Under the pieces are notes generated by a model. That model was not told where the DNA came from and searched no databases. It saw nothing but the letters and a program-made list of their open reading frames with translations. Of a stretch of DNA of 25,666 bases, positions 13,329 to 21,038 are shown in pieces. Made by a program: the position numbers and the translations under genes. The stretch is from Onstottus_A sp049273835 (lineage in GTDB: Bacteria; Acidobacteriota; Blastocatellia; UBA7656): assembly GCA_049273835.1 (NCBI GenBank), contig JBASRM010000313.1, positions 1-25,666 on the forward strand. The letters are read 5' to 3'. Position 1 is the stretch's first letter. Each line of letters opens with the position of its first letter.

Positions 13329-15632
13329 ATGGGAATCACCAGAACTCCAACACGCGTTAGAGTCGTCGTCGCCACGTCGGTGATGCTGTCGTTTATCTCC
13401 TTCTGGCGAGCGGCGGCCATCGTACTCAACGACCTGGGTTCCTCCGCATTCTACGCCGGCGGTATGGCCGAACAGTACATCGGTAAAGCGGCGCCCTGGT
13501 TCATCTTAGGCGTAATGTTGTTTAGCGCCGCTGTTCGCATGGTTTACATCGAATCATCGTCGATGTTCACCAGGGGCGGCGTTTACCGAGTGGTAAAGGA
13601 GGCGCTCGGCGGGACGATGGCCAAGCTCAGCGTCTCCGCCTTGATCTTTGATTTCATTTTGACTGGGCCGATCTCTGGGGTCACCGCCGGACAGTACATC
13701 GTCGGGCTGATTGCCAGTACGATGTCTTACTTCGGCTATTCGTGGGCGCCTTCGACTGAGACCGCCAACTACCTGGCGGCGGTAGTCGCAGTGTTTGCCA
13801 CCATGTACTTTTGGCGGCGCAACCTCAAAGGGGTTCACGAATCCAGCGACGACGCGATGCGCATCATGTACATCACCACGGTGATGGTCGTGATAATGAT
13901 CCTGTGGGGCGGCCTGACCCTGGTGATGCGTGGTGGTCACATGCCGCCGTCGCCGACTCCATCAAACCTCAGTTTTTCCGGTCATCCTGAAAGCGCGCTC
14001 GGCTGGCTTCAAAATTTGCCCTGGTTTGTATCAAGCGGCGACCGCTACAAGATCGCAGAGACCGCTCCAAGCATCATCGGGCTAATTGGAATCCTGATCG
14101 CCTTCGGCCATTCCGTGCTGGCTATGAGCGGCGAAGAGACGCTGGCACAGGTAAACCGGGAACTCGAGCATCCCAAGCTCAAGAACCTGATGCGAGCCGG
14201 CGTAGTGATCTTTATTTATTCAGTGCTGTTCACCTCGCTGGTTTCGTTCTTTGCGGTAGCGATCATTCCGGACGATCAGCGGCCCCGGTATCTCACCAAT
14301 CTGATTTCCGGGCTCGCGATGAACTTCGTAGGTCCAGTGACCTTGCGGCTGCTGTTCCAGGGATTCGTTGTGATCGTGGGATTCCTCATGTTGTCTGGAG
14401 CGGTCAATACGGCGATTCTAGGCTCAAACGGAGTGCTGAATCGGGTTTCTGAGGATGGCGTACTGACAGACTGGTTCCGCGCGCCCCATAAAAAGTACGG
14501 AACGACCTATCGAACTATCAACCTGATTGCGATTCTTCAGATCATAACGATCGTCGCCTCGCGAGGAGACACTCTCGTACTCGGAGAGGCTTACGCGTTT
14601 GGAGTGATTTGGAGCTTCTCGTTTAATGCGATTGCCACGGTGGTGTTGCGCTTCAAACGGCCGGAGGAGCGCGAGTTCAAGGTGCCTGGAAATATTCGCG
14701 TCGGCAATATCGAGATTCCGATCGGACTGCTCACGATCGCATTGATTTTGGTGTCGATTGCGATGACTAATTTGCTCACCAAAAAAATTGCGACGATATC
14801 CGGTATCTTGTTTACGATAGCCTTCTTTGTGACCTTCACCGTGTCCGAGCGCATCAACCGGCGCAAACTCGATCTGACGGCTTCAAAGCTTGATCAGTTC
14901 CAGTTACAACACAGCGAAACGATCGATCTTCAGGCCGTCGGGGCGCGGCCCGGGAATGTACTGGTTGGCGTGCGGGACTACAACACGCTTTTGCATCTGG
15001 AGCACGTGCTCGATCACACTAACACTGACGAGCAGGACATCGTGGTGCAGACGATTCGATTGATCACAGGTCCCGGCGGCGGCGAGCGCGACCTTCATGA
15101 CGAGACGCTGTTCACCGAATACGAGCAACGGCTGTTCACCCGCGTCGTCTCGCTCGCGGAAAAACATGGCAGGCCTGTCGAGTTAGTAATTGTTCCGGCA
15201 ACCAATGTGTTTGACGCTGTGGCCCAGACGGCGCTGCGGCTGGATTCGGCGGTGTTGGTTGCCGGGCTGTCCTCGAAGATGACAGCGCAAGAACAAGCTC
15301 GCGAGCTTGGCCGGGCGTGGGAGCGGTTGCCGGAAAAGCCGCGCAGACAGGTGACCTTCAAGGTGATCGAGCCCAACGGCGTCGAGCACGTCTTCTATCT
15401 CGGAGCGCACCCGCCGCACCTCACAGAAGAGGACGTCAATCTGATTCACAAACTTTGGGTTCAGGTGAGCAGCATTCCGAGCCGACGCAAAGTGCATCAT
15501 CGAGATGTCGTCAGAGTGGCGCTCGACAGACTCGAACGCGACCTCCGGGGAAATACCGACGTAATGCTGGACTTTTACAACCTCGAACACAGAGAATCAA
15601 ATGGCAAGTCCGGCGCTCAGAAGAGAAAGTGA
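13329..15632 (+). CDS. APC-superfamily amino-acid permease with C-terminal stress-protein-like domain
   Basis: This 767-residue protein has about twelve membrane helices in residues 10-500, beginning with SFWRAAAIVLNDLGSSAFYAGG and with the family's glycine-rich segment TRGGVYRVVKEALGG. Residues about 505-767 are soluble and include ARPGNVLVGVRDYNTLLHLEHVL and LDSAVLVAGLSSKM, patterned like universal stress protein (USP) domains that may bind nucleotide. The N-terminal part should carry amino acids or amines across the inner membrane; the tail probably regulates it. Substrate is not predictable. The ATG at 13329 has only a weak purine-rich site (aaagagcgg). The DUF374 gene follows after 38 bases on the same strand. 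Confidence 0.8.
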   Translation: MGITRTPTRVRVVVATSVMLSFISFWRAAAIVLNDLGSSAFYAGGMAEQYIGKAAPWFILGVMLFSAAVRMVYIESSSMFTRGGVYRVVKEALGGTMAKLSVSALIFDFILTGPISGVTAGQYIVGLIASTMSYFGYSWAPSTETANYLAAVVAVFATMYFWRRNLKGVHESSDDAMRIMYITTVMVVIMILWGGLTLVMRGGHMPPSPTPSNLSFSGHPESALGWLQNLPWFVSSGDRYKIAETAPSIIGLIGILIAFGHSVLAMSGEETLAQVNRELEHPKLKNLMRAGVVIFIYSVLFTSLVSFFAVAIIPDDQRPRYLTNLISGLAMNFVGPVTLRLLFQGFVVIVGFLMLSGAVNTAILGSNGVLNRVSEDGVLTDWFRAPHKKYGTTYRTINLIAILQIITIVASRGDTLVLGEAYAFGVIWSFSFNAIATVVLRFKRPEEREFKVPGNIRVGNIEIPIGLLTIALILVSIAMTNLLTKKIATISGILFTIAFFVTFTVSERINRRKLDLTASKLDQFQLQHSETIDLQAVGARPGNVLVGVRDYNTLLHLEHVLDHTNTDEQDIVVQTIRLITGPGGGERDLHDETLFTEYEQRLFTRVVSLAEKHGRPVELVIVPATNVFDAVAQTALRLDSAVLVAGLSSKMTAQEQARELGRAWERLPEKPRRQVTFKVIEPNGVEHVFYLGAHPPHLTEEDVNLIHKLWVQVSSIPSRRKVHHRDVVRVALDRLERDLRGNTDVMLDFYNLEHRESNGKSGAQKRK

Positions 15633-15670
15633 ATTCTTCCGGCGCCGCGACAACAGAAGCTTGTTGATCA

Positions 15671-16501
15671 ATGTCAGTTCCAATCGATCCACCAAGATTC
15701 GGAAGCACAAATCAGGCGACAACCACCGAGAACATCGACGCCTCCCGCTCAAGGCGGCCGCGCGCGAAGACGCCCGGCGAACTTGATGTACTTCGTAATC
15801 GTGTTTACAGTTTGAGCAAACTATCGAAGTACCGGCTGCTTGATCGATGGATAATTCGCATAGCCGATCTTTCTTTCTATTGCCTGATTCGGTTAGTCTG
15901 CTCGACGCTGCGATGGGAAGTTAAAGGCCGCGAGCATCTGGACTCGATTCTGGCGAGCGGACACCTGCCGATCTTTACCTTCTGGCACACGTGCATCCTG
16001 AGCGCCACCTGGTTTTGGCGCAACCGGGGCATCGTGGTTATGTCCAGCACCAGCCGTGACGCGGAATACACCGGTCGGGTGATCAAACGCTTCGGCTACG
16101 GTACGGCGCGTGGATCTTCGACTCGAGGCGGAGGGCGCGCTCTGGCCGGGATGGCCGAGTGTTTGGAAAATGGAATGGAGACGGCTTTTACGATTGACGG
16201 GCCGCGGGGTCCCGCTTACGTAGCAAAACCTGGGGCGGTCACGCTCGCCCGTCACACCGGACAGGCGATACTGCCGTTTCACATCGTCGCTCGAAGGTAT
16301 CTCGAGCTTCCAAGCTGGGACCGCTTGCAGATACCGTTGCCGTTCACACGAACCGCAGTATTGATCGCCGAGCCAATCTACGTCCCACGAGACTCGGCAA
16401 GCGCAGACGTTTCCGCCAGCCAGGTCGCGGTCCAGTCAGCTCTCGACGGGTTGCGCTCGGAAGGCGAGATCTGGAGGACACCTCGAAACACGCGACGCTA
16501 A
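15671..16501 (+). CDS. Lysophospholipid acyltransferase-family protein (DUF374)
   Basis: This is a 276-residue protein with a basic, unstructured N-terminus (1-45) and one hydrophobic stretch near 62-80. DUF374 motifs are in order: FWHTC (104-108), SRDAE (128-132), RGSSTRGGGRAL (147-158) and DGPRGP (176-181). Relatives are membrane-bound acyltransferases related to lipid A and phospholipid acylation; the acyl donor and acceptor here are unknown. Its stop codon overlaps that of the convergent lpxA gene by two bases (TAA at 16499-16501 against TAG at 16500-16498), so two lipid-envelope genes meet tail to tail. It has no clear ribosome site and may depend on read-through from the permease gene. 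Confidence 0.85.
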   Translation: MSVPIDPPRFGSTNQATTTENIDASRSRRPRAKTPGELDVLRNRVYSLSKLSKYRLLDRWIIRIADLSFYCLIRLVCSTLRWEVKGREHLDSILASGHLPIFTFWHTCILSATWFWRNRGIVVMSSTSRDAEYTGRVIKRFGYGTARGSSTRGGGRALAGMAECLENGMETAFTIDGPRGPAYVAKPGAVTLARHTGQAILPFHIVARRYLELPSWDRLQIPLPFTRTAVLIAEPIYVPRDSASADVSASQVAVQSALDGLRSEGEIWRTPRNTRR

Positions 16502-17316
16502 GAGCTCGTCGCCATTTGTCCTGCGTCCTTCGCGCCTTGCCCTCTGGTTCCCGCGTGGCAGAACCCGCGGGTCGAGGCTTTCACGAAATTCACCAGGTGA
16601 GCGACAAGCGGGTCGTCGAAATGAGCAAGGCGGCCAAGCGCATCATCGAGCGAAATTCCAGAGCGCAGTAAAAGGCGGTACGCTTCCTTTAGGGACTTGA
16701 TCTCACTTGATTTGAAGCCTGCTCTTCGAAGCCCAATCACGTTTAGCCCGCGTGCGCGTCCCGGCACGCCGTCGGTTATGACAAACGGCAAGCAGTCCTG
16801 AACGATTTTTGAATTTCCCCCGATCATCGCAAGTCGGCCAAGACGGCAGCATTGGTGCACCACCACTCCGCCTGAAATAAAGGCCTGATCTTCAACGTCG
16901 ACATTGCCTGCAAGCGCGACGTTGTTAGCGATGATCACCGCATCTCCCATCCTGCAATTGTGGGCCACGTGAGCGTTGGCCATAATGAAACAGTTTGAGC
17001 CGACGACGGTTGCGGACTCTGGTTGAGTACCTCGATGCATGGTCACGCCCTCGCGGATCCGATTGTTTGACCCGATGCGAAGATAGCTTCTGCAATTCAC
17101 AAAACTGACGTCTTGAGGATCCCCGCCCAGCACCGCTCCTTCGTAGACTATGTTGGCTGGCCCGAGTGTTGTGAATCTCTTGATCACGGCGCCGGCGCGA
17201 ATGTCGCTGTCTGCACCGATGTCTGTAACCGGCTCTATTACAGCGTAAGGTCCGATACAGACATTGGCGCCGAGCGTCGCACCGGGGTCAACAATTGCTG
17301 TCGGGTGAATCTCCAT
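16498..17316 (-). CDS. lpxA: UDP-N-acetylglucosamine acyltransferase LpxA
   Basis: This 272-residue left-handed beta-helix protein, counted from ATG 17316, transfers a 3-hydroxyacyl chain from acyl-carrier protein to UDP-GlcNAc, the first step of lipid A synthesis in the cytoplasm. Hexapeptide repeats run from about residue 5 to 185. GGDPQD (64-69), VTMHRGT (91-97) and AHVAHNC (115-121, containing the catalytic His120, equivalent to E. coli His125) are all present. The C-terminal helical domain (about 200-255) follows, with a short non-conserved tail. A GTG six codons upstream is a weaker start, since the family begins near IHPTAIVDPGA. Unusually, it is not beside lpxD or fabZ. Confidence 0.93.
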   Translation of the reverse strand: MEIHPTAIVDPGATLGANVCIGPYAVIEPVTDIGADSDIRAGAVIKRFTTLGPANIVYEGAVLGGDPQDVSFVNCRSYLRIGSNNRIREGVTMHRGTQPESATVVGSNCFIMANAHVAHNCRMGDAVIIANNVALAGNVDVEDQAFISGGVVVHQCCRLGRLAMIGGNSKIVQDCLPFVITDGVPGRARGLNVIGLRRAGFKSSEIKSLKEAYRLLLRSGISLDDALGRLAHFDDPLVAHLVNFVKASTRGFCHAGTRGQGAKDAGQMATSS

Positions 17317-17568
17317 GAGCGGTGATACTACCACGAAGTAGAACCGCTTTGGGTAATGCGGAGTGTTGAGTCGTGCAGATGGTATCGGTGCGCCGGTTTG
17401 GTTACCCTCTTGGGAGAATACTGTTGCCCTTTACAAGGTCTTGTCGTATCTTGGACGCACCGCACCCCTGGCGGGATTCCGCGACAGTTTGCCCCTATCT
17501 CCATAATAGAACCCTCAAAACAAACGCTTCATTCTTCGACATAGAGCTCGCGTTTCAGGAGACCAGGG

Positions 17569-18765
17569 ATGAGCTTCTTCGACCTACAGCCGATCCTCGA
17601 CAAAATGCTTTCGGTAGCCGACAACATATCGGATTTGAACTTCTCCGTGGGCCGGCCTCCGCAGGTCGAAATCAATGGAAGGCTTACTCCGGTTGAAATC
17701 AAAGGACTGCGAAACCTGGCGCCTTATCAGACTGAGATAATCGCGATGTCGCTGTTGGAGGGAAACACTGATGCTGCGCGGCGCTTCATTCAAACCGGGT
17801 CTGCTGATATTGGCTACGCGATTCCGAGCAAGGCGCGCTTTCGAGTCAACGTCTTCAAGCAGCGAAGCTCGATCTCTGTGGTGATGCGGGTGATCCCTAC
17901 CAATATTCCTACCATTGAAAGCCTCGCGCTGCCCACGCAGCTAGGCGAAATATCGCAATTGAAGAACGGGATCGTGCTTCTGACCGGCCCAACCGGGTCG
18001 GGGAAGACCTCCACCCTGGCGGCCATCATTGACAAGATAAACACAGAACATAGCTACCACATCGTCACGATCGAAGACCCAATAGAATTCCTGCACCAGC
18101 ACAAGAAATCCACTATCAACCAGCGCGAGCTGGGAACCGATACGCCGGCATTCGCGCTCGGACTCAGAGCGGCGCTCCGGCAGGCACCGAAGGTGATCCT
18201 TGTCGGGGAGATGCGCGATATGGAGACAACCGAGATTGCCCTGGAAGCTTCTGAGACGGGGCATCTGGTGCTCTCGACATTACACACGACAGATGCTTCA
18301 AAAACGGTTAACAGAATCATCGGGATTTATCCGAAATCTGAAGAGCATGTGATACGGACTCGATTGGCGCAAGCATTCCGCTACATCGTGTCGCAGCGAC
18401 TTATTCCGCGGGCTGACGGAAACGGAAGAATCGCCGCGGTCGAAATACTCAAGGCGACTCCGCGCTCGCGCGAGTACATTGAGATGGGTGAGAGCGAAGG
18501 GAAGACGCTGCTGGAGGCCATGAACGATGGTGAGCTCGAGGGCATGCAGCATTTTGATTTGGTGATCGAACGAATGATCCGCAGTCAGGTGATTACTCAA
18601 GAAGACGGGCTTGCCTTCGCGACCAACCCGTCGAATTTGTTGCTGCGGCTGTCGGGGCTGGGTACATCGGATGATATGTTGAGCCGGCGCGAAGAGCGCA
18701 GCTATATCCCGGGCCGAGTGCCCGACCAGACACGACAGCGTGTTGTCGAGAGAGTTGATAGATAA
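17569..18765 (+). CDS. PilT/PilU-family type IV pilus retraction ATPase
   Basis: This is a 398-residue secretion-type ATPase. It has an N-terminal PAS-like domain (about 1-100), Walker A GPTGSGKT (140-147), an Asp box (VTIEDPIEF), Walker B around VILVGEMRD, and a His box (STLHTTDASKTVNRI). It hydrolyses ATP at the inner-membrane base of the pilus to drive pilin disassembly and twitching. The AIRNLIRE motif typical of PilT is not recognisable at its usual place (here SREYIEMGESEGKT), which moves it toward PilU-like or divergent types. A CAGGAG ribosome site lies 7 bases before the ATG. The zinc-ribbon/receiver-like gene follows after 55 bases and probably shares the transcript. No other pilus genes are present. 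Confidence 0.88.
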   Translation: MSFFDLQPILDKMLSVADNISDLNFSVGRPPQVEINGRLTPVEIKGLRNLAPYQTEIIAMSLLEGNTDAARRFIQTGSADIGYAIPSKARFRVNVFKQRSSISVVMRVIPTNIPTIESLALPTQLGEISQLKNGIVLLTGPTGSGKTSTLAAIIDKINTEHSYHIVTIEDPIEFLHQHKKSTINQRELGTDTPAFALGLRAALRQAPKVILVGEMRDMETTEIALEASETGHLVLSTLHTTDASKTVNRIIGIYPKSEEHVIRTRLAQAFRYIVSQRLIPRADGNGRIAAVEILKATPRSREYIEMGESEGKTLLEAMNDGELEGMQHFDLVIERMIRSQVITQEDGLAFATNPSNLLLRLSGLGTSDDMLSRREERSYIPGRVPDQTRQRVVERVDR

Positions 18766-18820
18766 GGTCCCTGCGGACCCTACAATCAGTTCCAAGGACC
18801 AAACCGAGGAGAAAGCAGAA

Positions 18821-19525
18821 ATGATAGCCAATTGCCCGCAATGTGCAATGAGTCTCACCTTCGATGATACTCGGCTGCCGACTGAACCATTCAATGTGCT
18901 GTGTCCTCGTTGCCGGCAATCAGTGACTATCATGCCGCCTCCCAAGCAGGAACCTCGCCTGCCTGGACTTACCGGGCCGCTCGATGCGGTAACGGCGTCG
19001 GATTCTGATCCGCAGGACCCTCTGCGCGCCCTGGCTGATTTGCTGCTTTCGGGGCTGAAGGAGGCGCCGCCAAAGGTCCCTGATGCAAAAAAATGGCAGC
19101 GCCGGCGAGTACTACTCTGCTTGGACGACGCGAACATGAGGGAGATTCTTCGCGGGGCGCTCGAACCCTCTCGGTACGAAATGTTTTCAGCGGACTTCGC
19201 GCCGGAGGCGATTGAGATACTCCACGAGTCGCGCGCCGAGGTAATCGTACTCAGTCCGACTTTCGACCCGGAGCACCAGGGTGGCGCCGCAATGATGCAG
19301 TACGTCAACAGCTTGACCCCGCAGGTTCGCCGGCGCACCTACGTCGTTCTTGTATCGCAACAACTCCGCACGCTCGATACCTACCTGGCATTCGCCAACG
19401 GCGTCAATCTGACCCTGCATCCAGAGGACGTCTCATCCTTCCAATCGGTCTTCGAAAGAAGTGTGCGGGATTTCAATGAGCTCTATCGCCCGTTGAACCA
19501 AGCAAGCTCGCTCGCTCCATTCTAA
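18821..19525 (+). CDS. Zinc-ribbon protein with a degenerate response-regulator receiver domain
   Basis: This 234-residue protein begins with a zinc ribbon: Cys5, Cys8, Cys28, Cys31 (CxxC-x19-CxxC, like MJ0042-type fingers). A linker precedes a receiver-like fold (about 100-225). The first strand keeps LCLDDAN, but the phosphoacceptor region reads VIVLSPTFD, with Ser where Asp should be, and the conserved Lys seems to be missing (NLTLHPED). It is therefore probably a phosphorylation-independent pseudo-receiver that binds a partner. The start at 18821 has a GAGGA site 10 bases upstream and begins at the first Cys pair; an earlier ATG at 18740 overlaps the pilT-like gene and is less likely. Position suggests a pilus-motility regulator. 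Confidence 0.75.
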   Translation: MIANCPQCAMSLTFDDTRLPTEPFNVLCPRCRQSVTIMPPPKQEPRLPGLTGPLDAVTASDSDPQDPLRALADLLLSGLKEAPPKVPDAKKWQRRRVLLCLDDANMREILRGALEPSRYEMFSADFAPEAIEILHESRAEVIVLSPTFDPEHQGGAAMMQYVNSLTPQVRRRTYVVLVSQQLRTLDTYLAFANGVNLTLHPEDVSSFQSVFERSVRDFNELYRPLNQASSLAPF

Positions 19526-19559
19526 TTGGCTGGTTTCGTTCCGCTGGTGCCGGCAGCAA

Positions 19560-19587
19560 TTGACACGATTAAACCTTTCTCGATAGT
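19560..19587 (+). promoter_or_regulatory. Predicted sigma-70-type promoter of the tRNA-Arg gene
   Basis: A perfect -35 TTGACA (19560-19565), a 16-base spacer and -10 GATAGT (19582-19587, 4 of 6). The start would be near 19594, about 12 bases before the tRNA. Confidence 0.5.
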
Positions 19588-19605
19588 CTCTTCGGGTGTT
19601 GTCAT

Positions 19606-19679
19606 GCGCCCGTAGCTCAATTGGATAGAGCACCAGACTTCGGATCTGGGGGTTACAGGTTCAAGTCCTGTCGGGCGTA
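19606..19679 (+). tRNA. tRNA-Arg (anticodon UCG)
   Basis: This 74-base tRNA reads CGA codons. The acceptor stem gcgcccg pairs with cgggcgt, with a G1-U72 wobble; the D arm starts tagctcaattgg. The anticodon stem is ccaga (633-637 of 19,xxx) with tctgg (645-649), and its loop cttcgga gives anticodon TCG at 19640-19642. The T arm contains ggttcaagtcc. The CCA end is not encoded. The variable loop is short, excluding class II tRNAs. It marks the left border of the AT-richer region, but I see no copy of its 3' end further on. Confidence 0.95.
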
Positions 19680-19711
19680 TCCCGTCCTACTTAACGACTC
19701 CACCTCACCGG

Positions 19712-19737
19712 CTGGTACGCGTACACGTTTGTACCAG
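19712..19737 (+). terminator. Weak stem-loop after tRNA-Arg
   Basis: A 7-bp stem (ctggtac/gtaccag) encloses 12 bases that include a perfect 10-bp palindrome, gtacgcgtac. It lies 33 bases past the tRNA and is followed by only a short T-rich stretch, so it may be a terminator or processing site. Low certainty. Confidence 0.3.
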
Positions 19738-19804
19738 TATCCTTTCGATAAGCAGTTCTGAAGGAGATTTGGCGCTTAGGAAGGTGCTTGAAAGACAAAA
19801 CTTC

Positions 19805-19833
19805 TTGACTCGGAATAACCAAGCGAATATGAT
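19805..19833 (+). promoter_or_regulatory. Strong predicted promoter for the candidate small RNA
   Basis: TTGACT (19805-19810, 5 of 6) and TATGAT (19828-19833, 5 of 6) are separated by the optimal 17 bases. The start would fall near 19840, at the foot of the first RNA stem. Confidence 0.6.
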
Positions 19834-19838
19834 GATGC

Positions 19839-19968
19839 GGTGCGCCGGGTCGTCTAATCGACAAGCCCCCTTGAACATTCAGTAGCCCCCTTGCTGAATG
19901 TTCCTTACCCCGAACGCACCGCCAAAACAGTACCGCTTTATGGCAGGAACATAAAGCGGTGTTGTTTA
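19839..19968 (+). ncRNA. Candidate structured small RNA with C-rich loops
   Basis: Downstream of a near-consensus promoter, about 130 bases fold extensively. A closing stem pairs gcggtgcg (19837-19844) with cgcaccgc (19915-19922), 8 bp perfect. It extends inward as cggg (19846-19849) with cccg (19909-19912). Inside is a perfect 10-bp hairpin, gaacattcag/ctgaatgttc (19873-19882/19894-19903). Then comes a long terminator-like hairpin. The 10-mer agcccccttg occurs twice (19864-19873, 19884-19893), placing five-C runs in or beside loops, as in regulators that pair with G-rich ribosome sites. No protein frame fits. I recognise no tmRNA, RNase P, SRP or 6S features. The class is unknown. Confidence 0.55.
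19925..19967 (+). terminator. Terminator-like hairpin ending the candidate small RNA
   Basis: A perfect 11-bp stem accgctttatg/cataaagcggt (19932-19942/19950-19960) with a 7-base loop extends outward to about 18 bp through two wobble pairs. It starts from an A-rich flank (aaaacag) and ends in a T-rich flank (gttgttt). The loop and adjoining bases contain ggaacat, complementary to atgttcc (19898-19904) of the previous hairpin, so the two could also pair alternatively. Confidence 0.5.
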
Positions 19969-19969
19969 C

Positions 19970-20223
19970 GAGGCGAGGTTATAGCATACCTCTCAACAGG
20001 ATGCAAGAAAAAAGTTAAAGTAAAACGTGAGGAATTAGGGGTTATTTGCCCGTTTTGATGCTAATCGATTTATACACCGTAGTTACATCGAGTTCCTTGC
20101 CCTGAAAAAAATTTGTTTTGATGCATTGATCGGCCTCTCTACCTGGACTCAGCGGTTCAACTCCCGTCTCGAATATTCACCCAATAAAGCCAACGTTACC
20201 ATCGAGCGAAATCGAGCCTTAGA
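19970..20223. other. AT-rich intergenic region with no convincing gene
   Basis: This 254-base stretch is more AT-rich than its surroundings and includes A-rich runs near 20010-20030 and 20105-20111. Reading frames are short and lack ribosome sites. I see no strong hairpin or promoter match. Confidence 0.5.
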
Positions 20224-20430
20224 TCAATCGAGCCACCGAAGGGTTCCCGGCACCAATTCAAGTTCCCACGCACCGAGCTTATCGCTGAACCATTTTCGAT
20301 ACATCGCAACATAACGTCGACCGTCAGATTTGGCTGTAATAGTTAAGAATTCCATACGCTTTGTTCTCCAAGTGCCAGCTTCCGCAATGAGCGTGCCACG
20401 TTGGAGTAGAACCTCCTCTGGTCTGGACAC
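20224..20430 (-). CDS. Small hypothetical protein downstream of the PqqD-like gene
   Basis: This is a 68-codon frame from GTG 20430. A shorter form from ATG 20355 (43 residues) has a better ribosome site, TTGGAG, 10 bases upstream. The predicted peptide is not hydrophobic. Its C-terminal half is rich in aromatics and charges (YRKWFSDKLGAWELELV, then TLRWLD). I do not recognise a family. It lies 104 bases after the PqqD-like gene on the same strand, so it might be its partner or a RiPP-type precursor, but no core peptide pattern is evident. It could also be a remnant of a longer gene. Codon third positions are less GC-rich than those of the flanking core genes. Confidence 0.35.
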   Translation of the reverse strand: MSRPEEVLLQRGTLIAEAGTWRTKRMEFLTITAKSDGRRYVAMYRKWFSDKLGAWELELVPGTLRWLD

Positions 20431-20534
20431 TCGGGTTTCGAGCCTTGCTTAACGGCTCATGCATTCTTCGCGATAAGTGGGATCGCACGGAGTCCAATGC
20501 AGCGGGTCTGTCAGCTCATCTAGAGACTGCCGAT

Positions 20535-20834
20535 CTATACGGGGCGGACAATTCTGAATTCCTCCAAGCGCTCGACAAAACTCGTGATTTCGCGCCTAGC
20601 CGCATCCTCATCCACCTCAAATTGCTCGCAAGTTGTTCGCACTAGATCCTCTATCGTTGGATTACCAGTCTCGATCTGCTGCCAAAGCACTGTACCAGTC
20701 CGATTGAGGCTGTAGTAAAAGCGAGTTTGGACGTTCAGTATCACACCCGTCCCGTCGTCGAGTGGGGTGAAGACAGTGGGGGATGATTTCTCAAGACGCA
20801 TGGGTTTTAAAATAAACCTCGGTTGACCTGCCAC
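20535..20834 (-). CDS. PqqD-family protein (RiPP recognition element fold)
   Basis: This is a 99-residue protein from GTG 20834; ATG 20801 gives 88 residues and fits the family's usual start better. The sequence DGTGVILNVQTRFYYSLNRTGTVLWQQIE, split by strands, followed by TIEDLVRTTCEQFEVDEDAARREITSFVERLEEFRIV, is the typical PqqD pattern: a winged-helix-like fold that holds the leader of a ribosomal peptide for a maturation enzyme. No radical SAM enzyme, other pqq gene, cyclase or protease is in the window, so this is an orphan as far as I can see. It might serve a distant enzyme. A PQQ-dependent enzyme gene lies 2.3 kb away, but true PqqD function is not shown. Confidence 0.75.
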   Translation of the reverse strand: MAGQPRFILKPMRLEKSSPTVFTPLDDGTGVILNVQTRFYYSLNRTGTVLWQQIETGNPTIEDLVRTTCEQFEVDEDAARREITSFVERLEEFRIVRPV

Positions 20835-21038
20835 GCAAGTCTTAGCATCAAGCGCCCGTTTCGAATATTTGCTGTTGGGGATTTGTGGCTGCCGATTCTG
20901 ACTTCCTAAGAAACCAACTCTGCGGGCAGAATGGTGTAGTGCGTTGAGTGAATTGGATCAAATGTGCGCAGAGCTTGGGAGAGAGGGAGATGATTGAGAA
21001 TGGGTTGAAGGGCGCAGTTGAGCGGGATTTTTCTTTAG

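Noticed and set aside
18298..19338. 346-codon open frame on the minus strand
   Set aside because: It lies opposite the pilT-like and zinc-ribbon genes, which have clear motifs. Its own sequence is Ser/Arg-rich with no domain pattern.
19656..19679. Attachment site for an integrated element at the tRNA 3' end
   Set aside because: No second copy of the tRNA 3' end and no integrase gene are visible in the window.
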